The translations under genes were made by a program, and so were the position numbers. A DNA stretch of 64,000 nucleotides. Origin: Ascarosepion bandense. Its lineage: Eukaryota > Mollusca > Cephalopoda > Sepiida > Sepiidae. The notes beneath the pieces were generated by a model, which was not told the DNA's origin, made no database searches, and saw only the letters and a list, made by a program, of their open reading frames with translations. Shown here piece after piece: positions 31,600-42,180 of the stretch; within the stretch, counting starts at the first letter, position 1, and every line of letters starts with the position of its first letter. The stretch covers positions 853,001 through 917,000 of the forward strand of contig JBBBDQ010000192.1 in assembly GCA_037127315.1 (NCBI GenBank), in the 5' to 3' direction.

Positions 31600-32324
31600 G
31601 ACTTGAACACTTGCTCACTATGTGACAGAGAACTATTATTTGCAGAAAGAATAGAAATACCTAGTATATTGCAAAAGTGAATATTAAATGAATTCCAACT
31701 TGACATCCAGGAATTTCAAAGATGAAATCTCTCATGAGAAGCTATGTGTACTAGACCAAAATGGATAAAAACATTGAAAAAGCAGTAAAAGCCTGCAGAG
31801 GTTTTGCAGCAAAATCATCTACTGTGAAAATACAACTTTGGTTAAAGACAGATACTCTCTGGTCAAGGCTACACATAGATTTCACAGGTTCAGTAAACAG
31901 ATCACATTATCTTGTGGTAATGGATAGCTTTACTAAGTGGCCTGAAATTTGTAAGTGCAAAAAAAAAAAACAACTTTACAATGAATTTTTTTACACAAAC
32001 TGTTTGCAGGATATGACATTCTAGTTGTCATAATCTCAGATAACAGTACTCAATTCACTACTCAGGAATTTGAAGATTCTTGTAAAATTTTCTTGATTGA
32101 ACATATTAGTACTCCCATTGTATCGCCCAAAGTCAAATGGACAAGCTGAACAGTTTGTGAGTACTTTTAAGAGTTTTCAAATAAGCAAATATTGAAAAAG
32201 TGGGTGAAGAAACACTACAAAAATTCTTGAGAGTATACTGGATAATGCCAAATCCCAATACACTGTCAGGCACATCACCTGCAGAATTAATGTTTTCAAG
32301 AAAAATTAAATTGGTGTTCAACAA
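31600..32324 (+). pseudogene. Gypsy integrase fragments
   Basis: Pieces: WSRLHIDFTGSVNRSHYLVV and MDSFTKWPEI (core Asp 1, 31860-31950), VIISDNSTQFTTQEFED (Asp 2, 32027-32075), a shifted 'SNGQAEQ'-type Glu region near 32130, and the closing NPNTLSGTSPAELMFSRK (32255-32310). It stops where the minus-strand RTE element begins at about 32325. Confidence 0.8.
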
Positions 32325-32339
32325 GCTGTTCTTCTTCTT

Positions 32340-33011
32340 CTATGTGCCCTGTCCTTTCAGGACATAGGCGATCATGGTTCTCCATGTCTCCCTATCCCTG
32401 GTGGCTCTTAGTATATTTTCTCCTGTTACACCTTGCAACCCCCGTTCCGTCATCCACCTGATCAGGCCCTTCAAATATGTTATCCATTGCCTTCCTCTGT
32501 CTCTTTTTCCTTCTATCTGGCCTGTCAGTATCAGGTTCTCCAAGCCTTCCTTCCTCATTGCATGTCCCAGGAACTTCATTTGTCTCTTCCTGGTGCTTAC
32601 TATTAATTTTCTTTTCGTTGCCATTCTTTCCAACACCTCATTGTTACTTGCATGCTTGGTCCACGATATCCGCAACATCCTTCTGTACAACCACATTTCC
32701 GCTGCTTTGAGTTTTTTCCTCATTTTCAATGATATTGTCCAGCATTCACTGCCATATTAAAGAACTGACATCACATGGCAATCTAACACTCTCTTCTTTG
32801 TTTCTAGTGAAATTTTCCTGTGTCGTAGTACTTTACTCAGCTTCTGGAATGTGTCCTTTGCCATGCCAATTTGCCTTCTAATCTCTGTGTCGCACTTTCC
32901 ATCTCTTGTTAGTACACTTTCTAGGTATTTAAATTTTTGTACTTGCTTGATTCTGAAATCCCCCACCTGTATTTGGCATTTTGGGTTGCTCTTTTGCTGA
33001 TGACCATGCAT
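32340..33011 (-). pseudogene. RTE ORF2 C-terminal domain
   Basis: VGDFRIKQVQKFKYLESVLT, EIRRQIGMAKDTFQKLSKVL, AEMWLYRRMLRISWTKHASN, RKRQMKFLGHAMRKEGLENL and EGKRDRGRQWITYLKGLI. This is the conserved tail of this LINE family after RT. Split in two frames. Confidence 0.85.
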
Positions 33012-33930
33012 TCAATTTTCTTAAAGTATATTTGTAGTCCATTTTTGTCACACTCCACAAGACCTCCTTTCTGTAGGAGGTCTTGTAGTTTTCTTTTCAT
33101 GTCTGCAATCAGCACTGTATCATCTGCATACCTTATGTTGTTCAAGTTGTGGCCTCCAATAACAAATCCTGGCGTAGCATCTAGGGTCCTCAAAATATTC
33201 TCACTGTACAAGTTGAACAGATCTGGTGAAAAGACACATCCTTATCTTACACCTCTTTCTATCTTTGTAAATCTGCTGAAATCATTACCTGTCTGTATGC
33301 AGGCAGTTTGCTGCCAGTAGAGATTCTTGATTATTCTGATGTCTTTCCCAAAAATGTTGAGGCTGCTGAGCATCTCCATCAAGTCTTTGTGTCGAATTTT
33401 AGCAAATGCCTTCGGATAATTAATAAAACATAAGTACAAGTCCTTCTTCATTTGTATTGTCCTTTCAAAGAGTATCCTAATCATAAATATGGCGTTCCTT
33501 GTTCCAGTGTCCTTGATGAACTTGCACTGTTCCTGTCCTATCTCTGGCCTGATTCTGCTTCTCGCTTATTCATCAGGATTCGGACAATCAGTTTTGTAAT
33601 GTGACTCATTAAGCTGATAGTTCTGTGTAGTTTGCACCTGGTTTCTTCGGCAGTGCTATAAATATTGACTTGCATAGGTCATCTTGTATTATTCCACTAT
33701 TATAAATTTCATTTATTATTTCGGTAATTTTTTCTATGCCGAATTCTTCCAGGGCTATCAGCAGCTCTATTATGATGCCATCTAGACCAGCTGCTTTGTT
33801 TCTGTTCAGTTTGGCCATTGCAGCTTCCGCTTTGGACTTTAATATTTCCGGTCCATCCTCCTCCTTGTGTATTCTCGGTTGCTCTATCCTGTTGCAAAAG
33901 AGATCCTTTATATACTCTTCCCATCACTGG
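32921..33930 (-). pseudogene. RTE reverse transcriptase domain
   Basis: Pieces in order: NRNKAAGLDGIIIELL, IALPKKPGANYTELSA, DLYLCFINYPKAFAKIRHKD (motif A region, catalytic Asp lost: FINY), ERGVR at the motif B start, and NNIRYADDTVLIADMK (motif C YADD intact). At least four frame changes. A perfect 12-bp hairpin (33057-33086) follows YADD. Confidence 0.85.
33057..33086. repeat. Perfect 12-bp inverted repeat inside RTE RT
   Basis: Arms acaagacctcct (33057-33068) and aggaggtcttgt (33075-33086) around a 6-base loop. Confidence 0.9.
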
Positions 33931-34352
33931 AGTATTTCCTCTTTCTCCAATATTATCGTTCCATCCTGTTGAGGATCAGGTTTTTTGTCCTATCAGTTCT
34001 CTTATCTCTTTATGCATCTCTGCTTTATTGGTCCTGCTCAGTCTCTCTACTTCTGCACATTTGTCGAGCCATTCCTCTTTAGGCTGTCTGCATTTGTTCC
34101 TTATCTCCCTGTGTAGTTTCCTGTATTCTCCTCCATGTCTTGGCATTATTTTTTGTTTTCTTTGCATCATGTTGAGAATCTCTTCAGTCATTCACTTGTT
34201 TTTTTCTTTTGGATCTGATTTCCTTTGGGGCAATGTTGTTCGCTGATGTCACCATTGTTTCCTTTAGTGAGTCCCATTTTGAGTGTCCTTTTCCAATTTG
34301 TTCTTCATATTTCTTTCTCACGCTGTTAGTGTCTTCTTTCTGCAGGTTGAGG

Positions 34353-35304
34353 TCATTCATGAGCGTGTTGTATTTCAGCCTTGGTGCTGGGCTTCTTCAT
34401 TCTTCGAAGTTTTATCCTTAGTTTGCAGATGACTGGGACATGGCCACTTCCACAGTCGGCACCTGGATAGGTTTTGCATTGAATCACTGCATTTCTGAAT
34501 CTCTTGTTTGTAGTTATGTAGTCTATTTGGTTTTTCGTGTCACCTCCTGGGCTTCTCCATGTCCATAGACATTGTGGGTGTTCTTGAAACCCGGTGTTAG
34601 TAATAACCTGGTCATTTTCTATGCACCATTGGACACATTTTTCTCTTTGTTCGTTGCGATCTCCTAGTCCAAAGTTGCCGGTTGTGTCTCCTTCGCTCTC
34701 TTTACCAACCTTGGCATTCAAGTTACCCATTATGATCCTAATTTCTTGGCTTTCGCACTGAGCCTTGGCACTGTCCAGTATAGAATAGAATGATTCTATT
34801 TCATCCTCAGTGCTTTGAGTTGTCGGTGAATAAACTTCAAATTTCTTTGTCTAGTATTAAGCCGACCCCTTTTTCATTGTTTTTGCCTTCTGCATAAATT
34901 ATCCTGTAGGTGTCACTGCTGAGCTCTCCATTTTTAGGCCCTCTGGTTTTGCATATGCCTAGAATATTGATCTTCAGTCTGTCCATCTCATGCTTGACAT
35001 TCTCTAGTTGTCCACAATTGTTAAGTGTCCTGACATTCCATGTATCAAAGGTAATTCTTTCTTTGTTGCGCACAGTCGCAGGGTAATGGTCTAGAGACAC
35101 CTGTTGCTCATGTTGTTCTTTCCCGGGCGAGGGATGAGTTTTGGAGTAAAATGTCCCCTTTACACTGTTGGTGCTAATAGTCGCCAGATGACGGTCAGGT
35201 GGTACCTGTTGCCCATGCTGATCCTTACCGAGCGAAGAGTTGCTTCCTTGGAAAGCAACCCTCTTCATGCTGTTGGGTTTCATACATTTGTCGTGCAAAA
35301 CCAT
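34353..35304 (-). pseudogene. RTE endonuclease domain
   Basis: FDTWNVRTLNNCGQLENVKH (catalytic Asn), LGICKTRGPKNGELSSDTYR (ETRW-type motif with Glu changed to Lys), then, after a gap of damaged sequence at 34731-34836, MGNLNAKVGKESEGDTTGNF (GDFNA-like, Asp changed) and SPGGDTKNQIDYI with SGHVPVICK (the final D..H region). The N-terminal linker contains an in-frame duplication (see 35085-35245). Confidence 0.8.
35085..35245 (-). repeat. Tandem duplication in the RTE N-terminal linker
   Basis: Two related blocks, SSLGKDQHGQQVPPDRHLAT and PSPGKEQHEQQVSLDHYPAT, stand about 35 codons apart in the same frame. Confidence 0.7.
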
Positions 35305-35419
35305 GATTGAGCAGGGGGTAGATAGTGGAGTGGTATCCTGTTGCCTTCTCCACAGTGATTTATTGAGTCATCACCTCTAGTTAGCTGGCTGTTGGCTCCT
35401 TGAGAGTACTTCCACGCTT

Positions 35420-35452
35420 TGTAGGTTAATTTTTTTTTTTTTTTAACCTACA
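35420..35452. repeat. 10-bp palindrome with T-rich loop
   Basis: tgtaggttaa (35420-35429) and ttaacctaca (35443-35452) are perfect reverse complements around 13 T residues, just beyond the RTE 5' end. An A-rich run of about 24 bases follows at 35480-35503. Confidence 0.85.
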
Positions 35453-35479
35453 GGGTTGCTAACATTAACATCCCTGTGG

Positions 35480-36469
35480 AAAAAAAAAAAAAAAAAAAAA
35501 AAGGAAAAATAAATATTAAGTATGTACTTAGTATAAGTAAAAAAAAAATTTCCCTCCACTTGAGTGGTTTATATACATGTTTTTTTGTTTTATTTATTTA
35601 TTTTTATTTATTTATTTTTTGTTGAAAAAATGTTGAGATAACAACAACTCACTAAATCTGAAAAGAAAATATTAAAACAAAGCATGGAATATGGCGAAGT
35701 AAGGAATATTTTTTTTCCTAGTCTAAGAGGACAAGGAAACGTGTTTTCAAAGCAGTAGATTAACATTACCCGTAAACAGAAGATTGAAATTTTCTTTGAA
35801 TTTTTTGTGCTTCTCAAAGACAGAAATTCTGTTTTCATTTGGATAATTCCAGTTCGTCTACACTTTAAAAAGCACCAGTCAGAGATAAAGGGTAACACGC
35901 GGTTTTGAAGTGGAGGGGTAGAAATACAACTCTAAAATATTTTACATTTTGAAACTCAATTAAATTTTAAATTAGACATTATATTTCATAAACTGTGGGA
36001 AATAATAATAATGATAATAATAATAATAACAACTCACTAAATCTGAAAGGAAAATATTAAAACAAAGCTTGGAAAACATCAGAAATAGGTAATTTTTGAG
36101 ATCAGCTGCTAATTTGAGATTATCAAAACAATCAAACTTGCCATTGAGACTGTAGTAAATAGTTGTTATCAATAATTGTATATCAACTTGAAAACTGATG
36201 ACATTGCAAAATTTGTTAAGAGTGGCCATTCAAGAAAACTTTCATTTCATATTTTGATAAGAAATATTGAGTTAGTTCAAAAATTTGGCCAAATATACTA
36301 TAGCTTTTCAACTTGTGATGAAAACCAGTATGCCAAATTCATTGTTCTAAAACTTGAACTTTTTCAGCAATAACCATTCAGCAGTTAGAGAAGTGAAAGT
36401 CATGTTGCTTATCTGAAGGAAGACACTGCAAGGTGAGTTGCTTAACTAATCAGAGTTGATTAGAGTCTT
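35480..36469. other. AT-rich stretch with a local duplicated segment
   Basis: About 50 bp around 'caactcactaaatctgaaa' occurs at 35642-35690 and again at 36030-36078, each preceded by an AT-rich microsatellite ((TTTA)n near 35588, (AATAAT)n near 36001). No gene recognised. Confidence 0.55.
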
Positions 36470-36590
36470 TAGTCAGTTAAGTGCTATATGTTATACACAT
36501 TTGGGCAATCATGTCTTGAAAGAAACATGACTGACTGGAAAGATTTTCTCACAGTAGGTTATCATTACTTTCTGTGATTTAGAACCTTTA
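36470..36590 (-). mobile_element. SINE copy 5, fragment
   Basis: 'gtcagttaagtgctatatg', 'catgtcttgaaagaaacatg' and 'cacagtaggttatcatt' match the 3' half of the SINE body. Confidence 0.75.
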
Positions 36591-37543
36591 GTAATTTGTC
36601 AAAAAGAGGTAGAAGGCTAATAAGTCAATAGAAAAAATCAATTTGCCTGAGTTCTTAAATTACAGAAGACAATTTCTAACAAGCAGGAAAGCAAAAAGTA
36701 GGAACCTGTTCAGGAGCACATTTCTTAAGGACTATTACAAGGATACCATCAAGTCTTCATGCTTTCTGGGGATCCATTTTAGAGATGATAGGAGAAACCA
36801 TGGACAGAAGCATATAATACAGTCAAGACTCAGTTCTAATCAGGCAAAAATACTTCAGATGAGCAAAGAGTGAAAATGGAGAAGAATTTACAATTAGAGC
36901 ATTTTACTTTATCTACTAAAAAGGAAAACATCTCAAATTAAGAGAAGAGAGGTAAAAGACTTATTTATCACACTATTAAAGAGCCACCAGTAGTCACGTG
37001 GAGAAAGACTCTTTGAGAACACATTTGCAAACACACAAAAGGGTGTCTGTTATGATCAGAATTAGCACATTGGTACTGCCAGAAAAAATGATTTCTGTGT
37101 GCTACAGCAGCTGAACAGGTAGGTGTGAACTGAGTAGAAGGTTTCATCTGATATTTCCGAGAAAGCACCAAAGTGTTCATAACAACATTTACCCAAGAAA
37201 TCTCAATGGTACAATTATCAAAAGGAAGGTTAAAAATTTCACTCCAAAGTTTCCACAAAGAAACTCACAAACTGGTACACTTTATTTAACATATATATCA
37301 ACTTAAAATCAGGATATTAGTCTTTGCAATTTATCACTTACAGAATATATTTTTGTAGAGGGTAGATGTTATTTTAGTATAGAAATTTAAACTAGTTATA
37401 AGTATATATAATAAGTACACTTGTTTTTAACTATATTCCTTAGTATCTTTTAATGAATAGCATAAGGCTTGATAAGCTGTAGAAAATGAATCAGTCAATG
37501 AAAGAAAATTTTACACAAAATTGGGATTCACAGTGGTAGACAA
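36591..37543. other. No gene recognised
   Basis: A 76-codon + frame at 36643-36873 (arginine- and lysine-rich) and a 96-codon - frame at 36968-37258 show no motif I know. They are probably remnants or chance. Confidence 0.35.
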
Positions 37544-37623
37544 ATCTATGTATATAAAAATGGATATGTCTGTGTGTATCTCCATTCTAATGAACCCAAC
37601 TCCTCCAAAACCCTTGGTCAGAT

Positions 37624-38100
37624 TTCAACCAAAATTAGGTCACTTGTTGATCATGGCATAAACCTTTGATGTACACAAAAATTTTTTTAAATTGATTGAC
37701 AAGGTACAGCAGAAATTTGTGAAATGCTTAGAATTTATGAACTCTTCTCATTCAAGATGCTTTATGCGAATTCAACCAAAATCAGCTAACCTGCTGTAGA
37801 TCAAGGTTCAAACTTTTGATGTACACAAAAATTTTTCGAATCAGTGTACAGGGTTCATCAAAAATCAATGACAAACACAATTTCAGGTGGTCCTTTGTGC
37901 ACTTTTATGCATTTCTTCAAGATGCTTTACTCAAACTCAACCAAAATCGAGTCACTGGTAAATCAAGGTTTGATGCCTTGATATATGAATTAATTGACAC
38001 ATAGGGTGCATCAAAAGTTAATGGAAAATGTTGCTTTTTGTGATTGTTTATTTCTCTAAAATGCTTAGTTATGTTCCAACAAAAATTGGGTCTTTTTTTT
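37624..38100 (+). repeat. Four imperfect tandem units of about 150 bp
   Basis: Units begin at 37624, 37771, 37935 and 38074 with 'ttcaaccaaaat'-like words. They continue with 'atcaaggtt', 'tttgatgtacacaaaaattttt' (two units) and 'aagatgctttactcaaac'-like words. Spacing is 147, 164 and 139 bases. Confidence 0.75.
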
Positions 38101-38130
38101 TTTTTGTTGCTTCTATTTTATCATATGCCA

Positions 38131-38306
38131 TAACAATTTCGCATTTTCTACAAGGTGCCAACCTCTTCCAAGTTACAGGGAATGTTGCATCCACTTCTGC
38201 GTCACAGCATCATCGCATCACTTTACAGGCTCCCATAATGCCTGCCCCAGTTCTTCCAATTGTACATACATCATTTCAATTTATTGGAAAAATTGACCAA
38301 GCATGA
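38131..38306 (+). other. Unassigned open frame near the Helitron 3' end
   Basis: After 'cattttctacaag' the frame reads GANLFQVTGNVASTSASQHH, then ITLQAPIMPAPVLPIVHTSF and FIGKIDQA and a TGA. Composition is less AT-rich and more protein-like than its surroundings, and it is preceded by an acceptor-like pyrimidine tract plus AG. It could be a captured exon or chance. I do not recognise it. Confidence 0.25.
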
Positions 38307-38446
38307 ATCCCGTTTTACAAATACAACAAAAACCAATACTTACTTTGCAGTAATCTCATGCTGGAGCTTTCTGAATAAGCATTTGACTTTACCATTTCAA
38401 CATAACCACTAAAAAACCCCAAGCAATGTCAGGCTATACAGCTAGT

Positions 38447-39239
38447 ATAATATAAATCACAAGAACTCTTAAAAATCAGATTTTCAACAAGAGATATTTC
38501 TTATAAAAAAGATTTAGATATACTATAGATTAAAAGGAAACACAGAATTTTGAAGAAATAAAATTAAAGCTTTAAGCCATCCAAATTTTTTAGATGATGC
38601 ATTTTCATTATTATTAATTTAAGGCTAGTTTGTCTTTCATTTTTATTTTGTTATTCTGAGAAATAAAATTGATTGACTGGCACCTATTGGACAGCCTCCT
38701 TAGTGGACTCTGCAACAATTTTGTGAACTTAGAACAGGGTTCTATCAACTCACATGTGATACAATTCATTGATCTTGAGTGACCCAGGCAGCATACTTCA
38801 GCTGTGTCCTCTTCTGTTATTTCTTTTTTACATGGGTTTACTGCTTTGTTTTAAGTCAAATTCAGCCACAAGTTTTCCAATCATTTCTGTCGTGCTTTTT
38901 ATCATAACCCTCTTTCTAGCGGTCCTTGGTATGACGGTAAACTGCATCCGACAGCAAGACCCCTGATTGGGAGGTTGTGAAGATCATGGAACCACCTCTT
39001 AATTGCTGTTGTTCCCAAGTCAACCCAGACCTGGAGTGGTAGCACTTGTTAGGGTCCCAGCTATGAGTAAATAGTTAACCCCCAAACCAAAGACAGAATA
39101 TAAACCTTTCTAGAAATAGATACACAAAAATAAACTTTTACAGTAAAATACATATTTGAAAAAAAAATTATTTCCGTAATATATTTTTGAATACAAAACT
39201 ATAAGACATTCAGTTTAAAAAAAAAAAATTTCATAAAAA
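38447..39239. other. No gene recognised
   Basis: AT-rich spacer. The frame at 38769-38966 has a hydrophobic stretch but no recognisable family. Confidence 0.4.
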
Positions 39240-39525
39240 TCTGACTCAACCGAACTCTTGCTCTGTTGGCTGGGGCAACAGAATATGCCAACTGCACCTC
39301 TGTAGAGTGGTAAGACCCCCCTCCCCTCAAATAGGGCCACCTGTTGGCTGTGGGTGGCAACACATGTCTTTAGAACAAGATCCTGGTGGCTGAGCACTCT
39401 GTGACCTGGTTACCTAAATGGACACATGACCTGCGACACTTCACTTTGGCCCTTACTGGGATAGATGGGTGGTCAGATGGGCCTGATCCAATCAATTGGC
39501 TGGTCACGTCAAGCCCTCTTGCAGA
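39240..39525 (+). repeat. Dispersed repeat R2, copy 1
   Basis: Aligns with 49870-50150 in the same orientation: 'tgttggctggggcaacagaa', 'gtggtaagaccc', 'atagggccacctgtt', 'ggcctgatccaatcaattgg' and 'ggtcaagccct'. It sits directly upstream of the Jockey-like ORF1, so it may be that LINE's 5' UTR. The second copy has no ORF1 behind it. Confidence 0.75.
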
Positions 39526-39649
39526 GGGTGTTTTTTTTTTTTTTAGAACTCTGAATTAAAAAGTGGTGGCTGTAGGGTCAATCATGCTGTGGAGAGATTG
39601 ATGTTTCCCTTTATAAATACAACACTGGTTGAGTTGTCTTCTTTGGAAC

Positions 39650-40330
39650 GAAAACCCAATGATCTCAAATTATTAGTTTTTTTTTTTTCCTTGCTGTGAG
39701 TATACTGTGTAGCTCTGATTTGTCAAGGCGAATGGGTTTCCCCCTTGACATTTCCCATTATATGGCTCTCTGGTGGGTGGGAAGCACAGTCAATGAACTC
39801 ATTAAAAAATTCTTATGTATTCCAAAAAACAAAACAACCCGAAGTGAAAAATCAAAAAACCACAAAGCGATTCAGAAAATTATTCAGACAAGACTTCCTT
39901 TCCTCCATTGTATTGTTATTGAATCAGTAGAAGAAACCCCAATTACAAAGTTATCCCCTTTTATCATAGAAAAAACAACCAACTCTATAATAAAACTAAA
40001 ATCTGTGAAAAAATTAGTAAATAATACTTCATTAGTAGAAGTAACAAAAAAACATTCAGATCTTCTATTAAAACAAAAATCATTTCATAATCTGGCAATA
40101 AAATCTTACCCCCACAATTCTTTGAATTCATCAAAGAGTGTAGTGAGAAGCCCTGATCTTTCTCTTTGCACCATAGATGAGATAAAATCCAACCTCAGGC
40201 CTCAATCACTATTAAAAAGAATAAAATAATACAAACTCATACATACATGCTCACATTCAACACTCTAAGAATTCCAGCAGAGATGAAGATAGGATACACT
40301 ATAACTAAACTAAATATATATAAAATTATA
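39650..40330 (+). pseudogene. Jockey-like LINE copy 1, ORF1 N-terminal/central part
   Basis: Two frames (39696-40229 and 40247-40330) give KSYPHNSLNSSKSVVRSPDL, LCTIDEIKSNLRPQ, then MLTFNTLRIPAEMKIGYTI. This matches the nucleic-acid-binding ORF1 of Jockey/X-type LINEs, where 'H.SLN.SKGVI…DL…I…L..QGV' is followed by 'THILTFN...P..I..GY'. ORF1 coats the element RNA. The zinc knuckles expected next are not seen. Confidence 0.75.
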
Positions 40331-40842
40331 GAAAAATTATCAAAGACTCTACAGCAAAACAACATATGCCAATATATCCAAACTCACCAGCAACCCAACT
40401 CAAACCTAAGCAGTGGTTCATCATGGAATGATAAACCTACTAAAAGAAAGTATAAACATCCTATCAACTAAGCTCCCTGTTGAACCAGTTCTAAAGAAAA
40501 GCTCTGAACCTCTAACTAATGAAACTGATGTTCCCCAAAATCCATACAAAACAACAAAAAAAAACTCAAGATTCCATACTACCACAAACAAAACTAATGA
40601 ATCTCTTCCCACCTGCCTAAAAATAAATAACATTGAAAGCCCATCACTAATTCTAAAAGAAAGATCTCCTAGCAAACATAAAACAAGAAACACACTAATA
40701 GAAACAAGACAGATTTCAACTAATGGAGATGGAAAATTCCTCAAAACAAAAAAAACTTTAAATATTTAAAGACCTAACAAAGCCAGATCCAAAACCATAG
40801 AAAACATCGAAATAAACGAATCCAACCAAACAAAAACTAAAG
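40331..40842 (+). pseudogene. Jockey-like LINE copy 1, ORF1 C-terminal tail
   Basis: A lysine-, threonine- and asparagine-rich 118-codon frame (40413-40769) with no domain fits the low-complexity tail between the ORF1 core and ORF2 seen in the minus-strand copy (59240-58640). Confidence 0.5.
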
Positions 40843-41085
40843 ATGCAAAACATTATTCAATGGAATTGTAGAGAATTAAAAGCTAACATAAATGATCTTT
40901 TCCTACTTATAACAAAATACCAGCCCACGGTTATCTGCCTACAAGAAATCTTCTTAAAATCAAATAAAATAAAAATAAAAAATTACTCACAATATAATTA
41001 CATAAATGAAACTCAACAGAAGGCATCTGGAGGTGTATCAATTCTAATAAAAAAAATGACATTCCTCAAAGTAAAATACCACTAG
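40843..41085 (+). pseudogene. Jockey-like ORF2 start, first endonuclease N-terminus
   Basis: NIIQWNCRELKANINDLFLL, TVICLQEIFLKSNKIKI and ASGGVSILIKK: the catalytic Asn (QWN) and Glu (LQE) motifs of the endonuclease. The frame ends after 80 codons, and the same domain start recurs at about 41240. Confidence 0.85.
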
Positions 41086-42110
41086 AATCCAAGCTTCAAG
41101 AAAAGAAAATATTAAAAAACAAATCTCAAAATAAAAAATAAAAAACCCCACAAATCACAAAATCAAAACCACTAATACCAACAAACCAACCAAACAAAAA
41201 CTAAAGAACAAAACCTAAAATCAAATTCTCAACCATGGGTCAAAAAAATGGTACTGTTGTGGATTGAAAGCAAATTTAAATGAACTGCTCCTACTATTAA
41301 CACAAGAACATCTTACAATCATCTGCCTCCAAGAAACCTTCTTGAAACAAGATGATAACATCAATATTAGGAACTATCAGATGTTTAATTATACCCATAA
41401 CTCCGGAGGCAGGGCTTTTGGTGGGGGTATCGGTTCTGATCTGAAACGATACACCCCACAGTAAAATAAATATAACAACAAACATCCAAGCAGTTGCCAT
41501 TAAGGCCACACTATGTAAAACAATGACTATATGTTCAATATATATCCCACCAAATGATGACATTGACAAGAATAAATTGAAGAGACTGATTGACCAATTG
41601 GCTAGACCTTTTAGCTTATTAGGGGACTTGAATAGTCACAACATTCTATGGGGGTGTAAAGACACTAACAAAAAGGGCAAAATGCTAGAAAAGATTATTA
41701 ACAAAAATGACATATTCCTACTTAATAACGGTGCACCTACATATGTCAACCTATCTAGCGATATTTAAGCATATGTAATCCATTAGTATACATGGACTTT
41801 GCATGGAACATATACAATGACACTTGTAGCAGCGATCACTTTCCAATTCTGATCCAAAGCTCAGAACCCAATAGTCAAAAAGCACCCCGATGGAAATTAG
41901 ATAAGGCCAACTGGCAAATATTTAAGGAAAAATTTAAAACAGGCTGACCCATATGGAGACAAACAATGACAGAGAAGAGCACTTCACAGAAACACTAATA
42001 GAAATAGCAAAAGAATGCATTCCTAAGAGCTCAACACCCAACAAACATAACAGACCCTGGTTCGACAATAAATGTAAAAAAGCTTTCAGATTATGAAAAG
42101 GTGCTCTAAA
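41086..42110 (+). pseudogene. Jockey-like ORF2, second endonuclease N-terminus and rest of domain
   Basis: After A-rich sequence that resembles 40790-40840, a second copy begins: KANLNELLLLLTQEHLTIIC, LQETFLKQ, SIYIPPND, then LLGDLNSHNILWGCKDTNKK (catalytic GD.N), the SDHFPI-like region near 41835-41860, and NRPWFDNKCKKAF-like sequence at 42050-42080. Stops and frameshifts interrupt. Confidence 0.8.
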
Positions 42111-42180
42111 GAAATTTCAAAAACAGCCCACTACTTCAAATCTGATAGAATATAAGCAAAACGGACCTAAAGCTCACAGT

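Larger units (their letters stand above)
29985..32324 (+). mobile_element. Ty3/gypsy fossil (Mag/K02A2.6-type)
   Basis: In + strand order: Gag zinc knuckles (NPCFRCERLHLGDDC and KCYKCRKL, 30005-30110); a lost protease; RT pieces (30560-31060) including SPEEIFAKLNCGKIFSK and TILADCK; an unrelated insert near 31085-31330; then integrase pieces. No LTRs were found. Every frame is broken by stops. Confidence 0.75.
32325..35410 (-). mobile_element. RTE-type LINE, nearly full-length but broken
   Basis: From high to low coordinates the minus strand has an N-terminal linker, an apurinic-type endonuclease, RT and a C-terminal domain. It ends in a short (GAA)n-like 3' tail (ttcttcttcttc at 32327-32338 on the + strand), as RTE elements do. 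It sits inside or beside the + strand gypsy fossil. Family members are often annotated 'endonuclease-reverse transcriptase' or craniofacial-development-protein-2-like. Multiple frameshifts mean no function. Confidence 0.85.
37544..38446 (+). mobile_element. Helitron-like element with internal tandem repeats
   Basis: 5' start TCTATGTATATAAAAATGGA (TC beginning) and 3' end 'aagcaatgtcaggctataca' then gCTAGT|ATAA, the CTRRT terminus inserted before an AT-rich target. The end resembles that of the 25258-25787 element. Inside are four imperfect 139-164 bp repeats. No rolling-circle replicase or helicase is present, so it is non-autonomous. An open frame near its 3' end is listed separately. Confidence 0.6.

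Noticed and set aside
32374..32760. Long plus-strand frame of 128 codons rich in hydrophobic residues
   Set aside because: Antisense of the conserved RTE C-terminal domain on the minus strand.
33818..34246. 142-codon plus-strand frame that looks like a membrane protein
   Set aside because: Hydrophobic only because it is antisense to lysine- and glutamate-rich RTE coding sequence.
36001..36030. Possible CRISPR-like or satellite array in AT-rich repeats
   Set aside because: It is a simple (AAT)n microsatellite; no spaced repeats, and the genome is eukaryotic.
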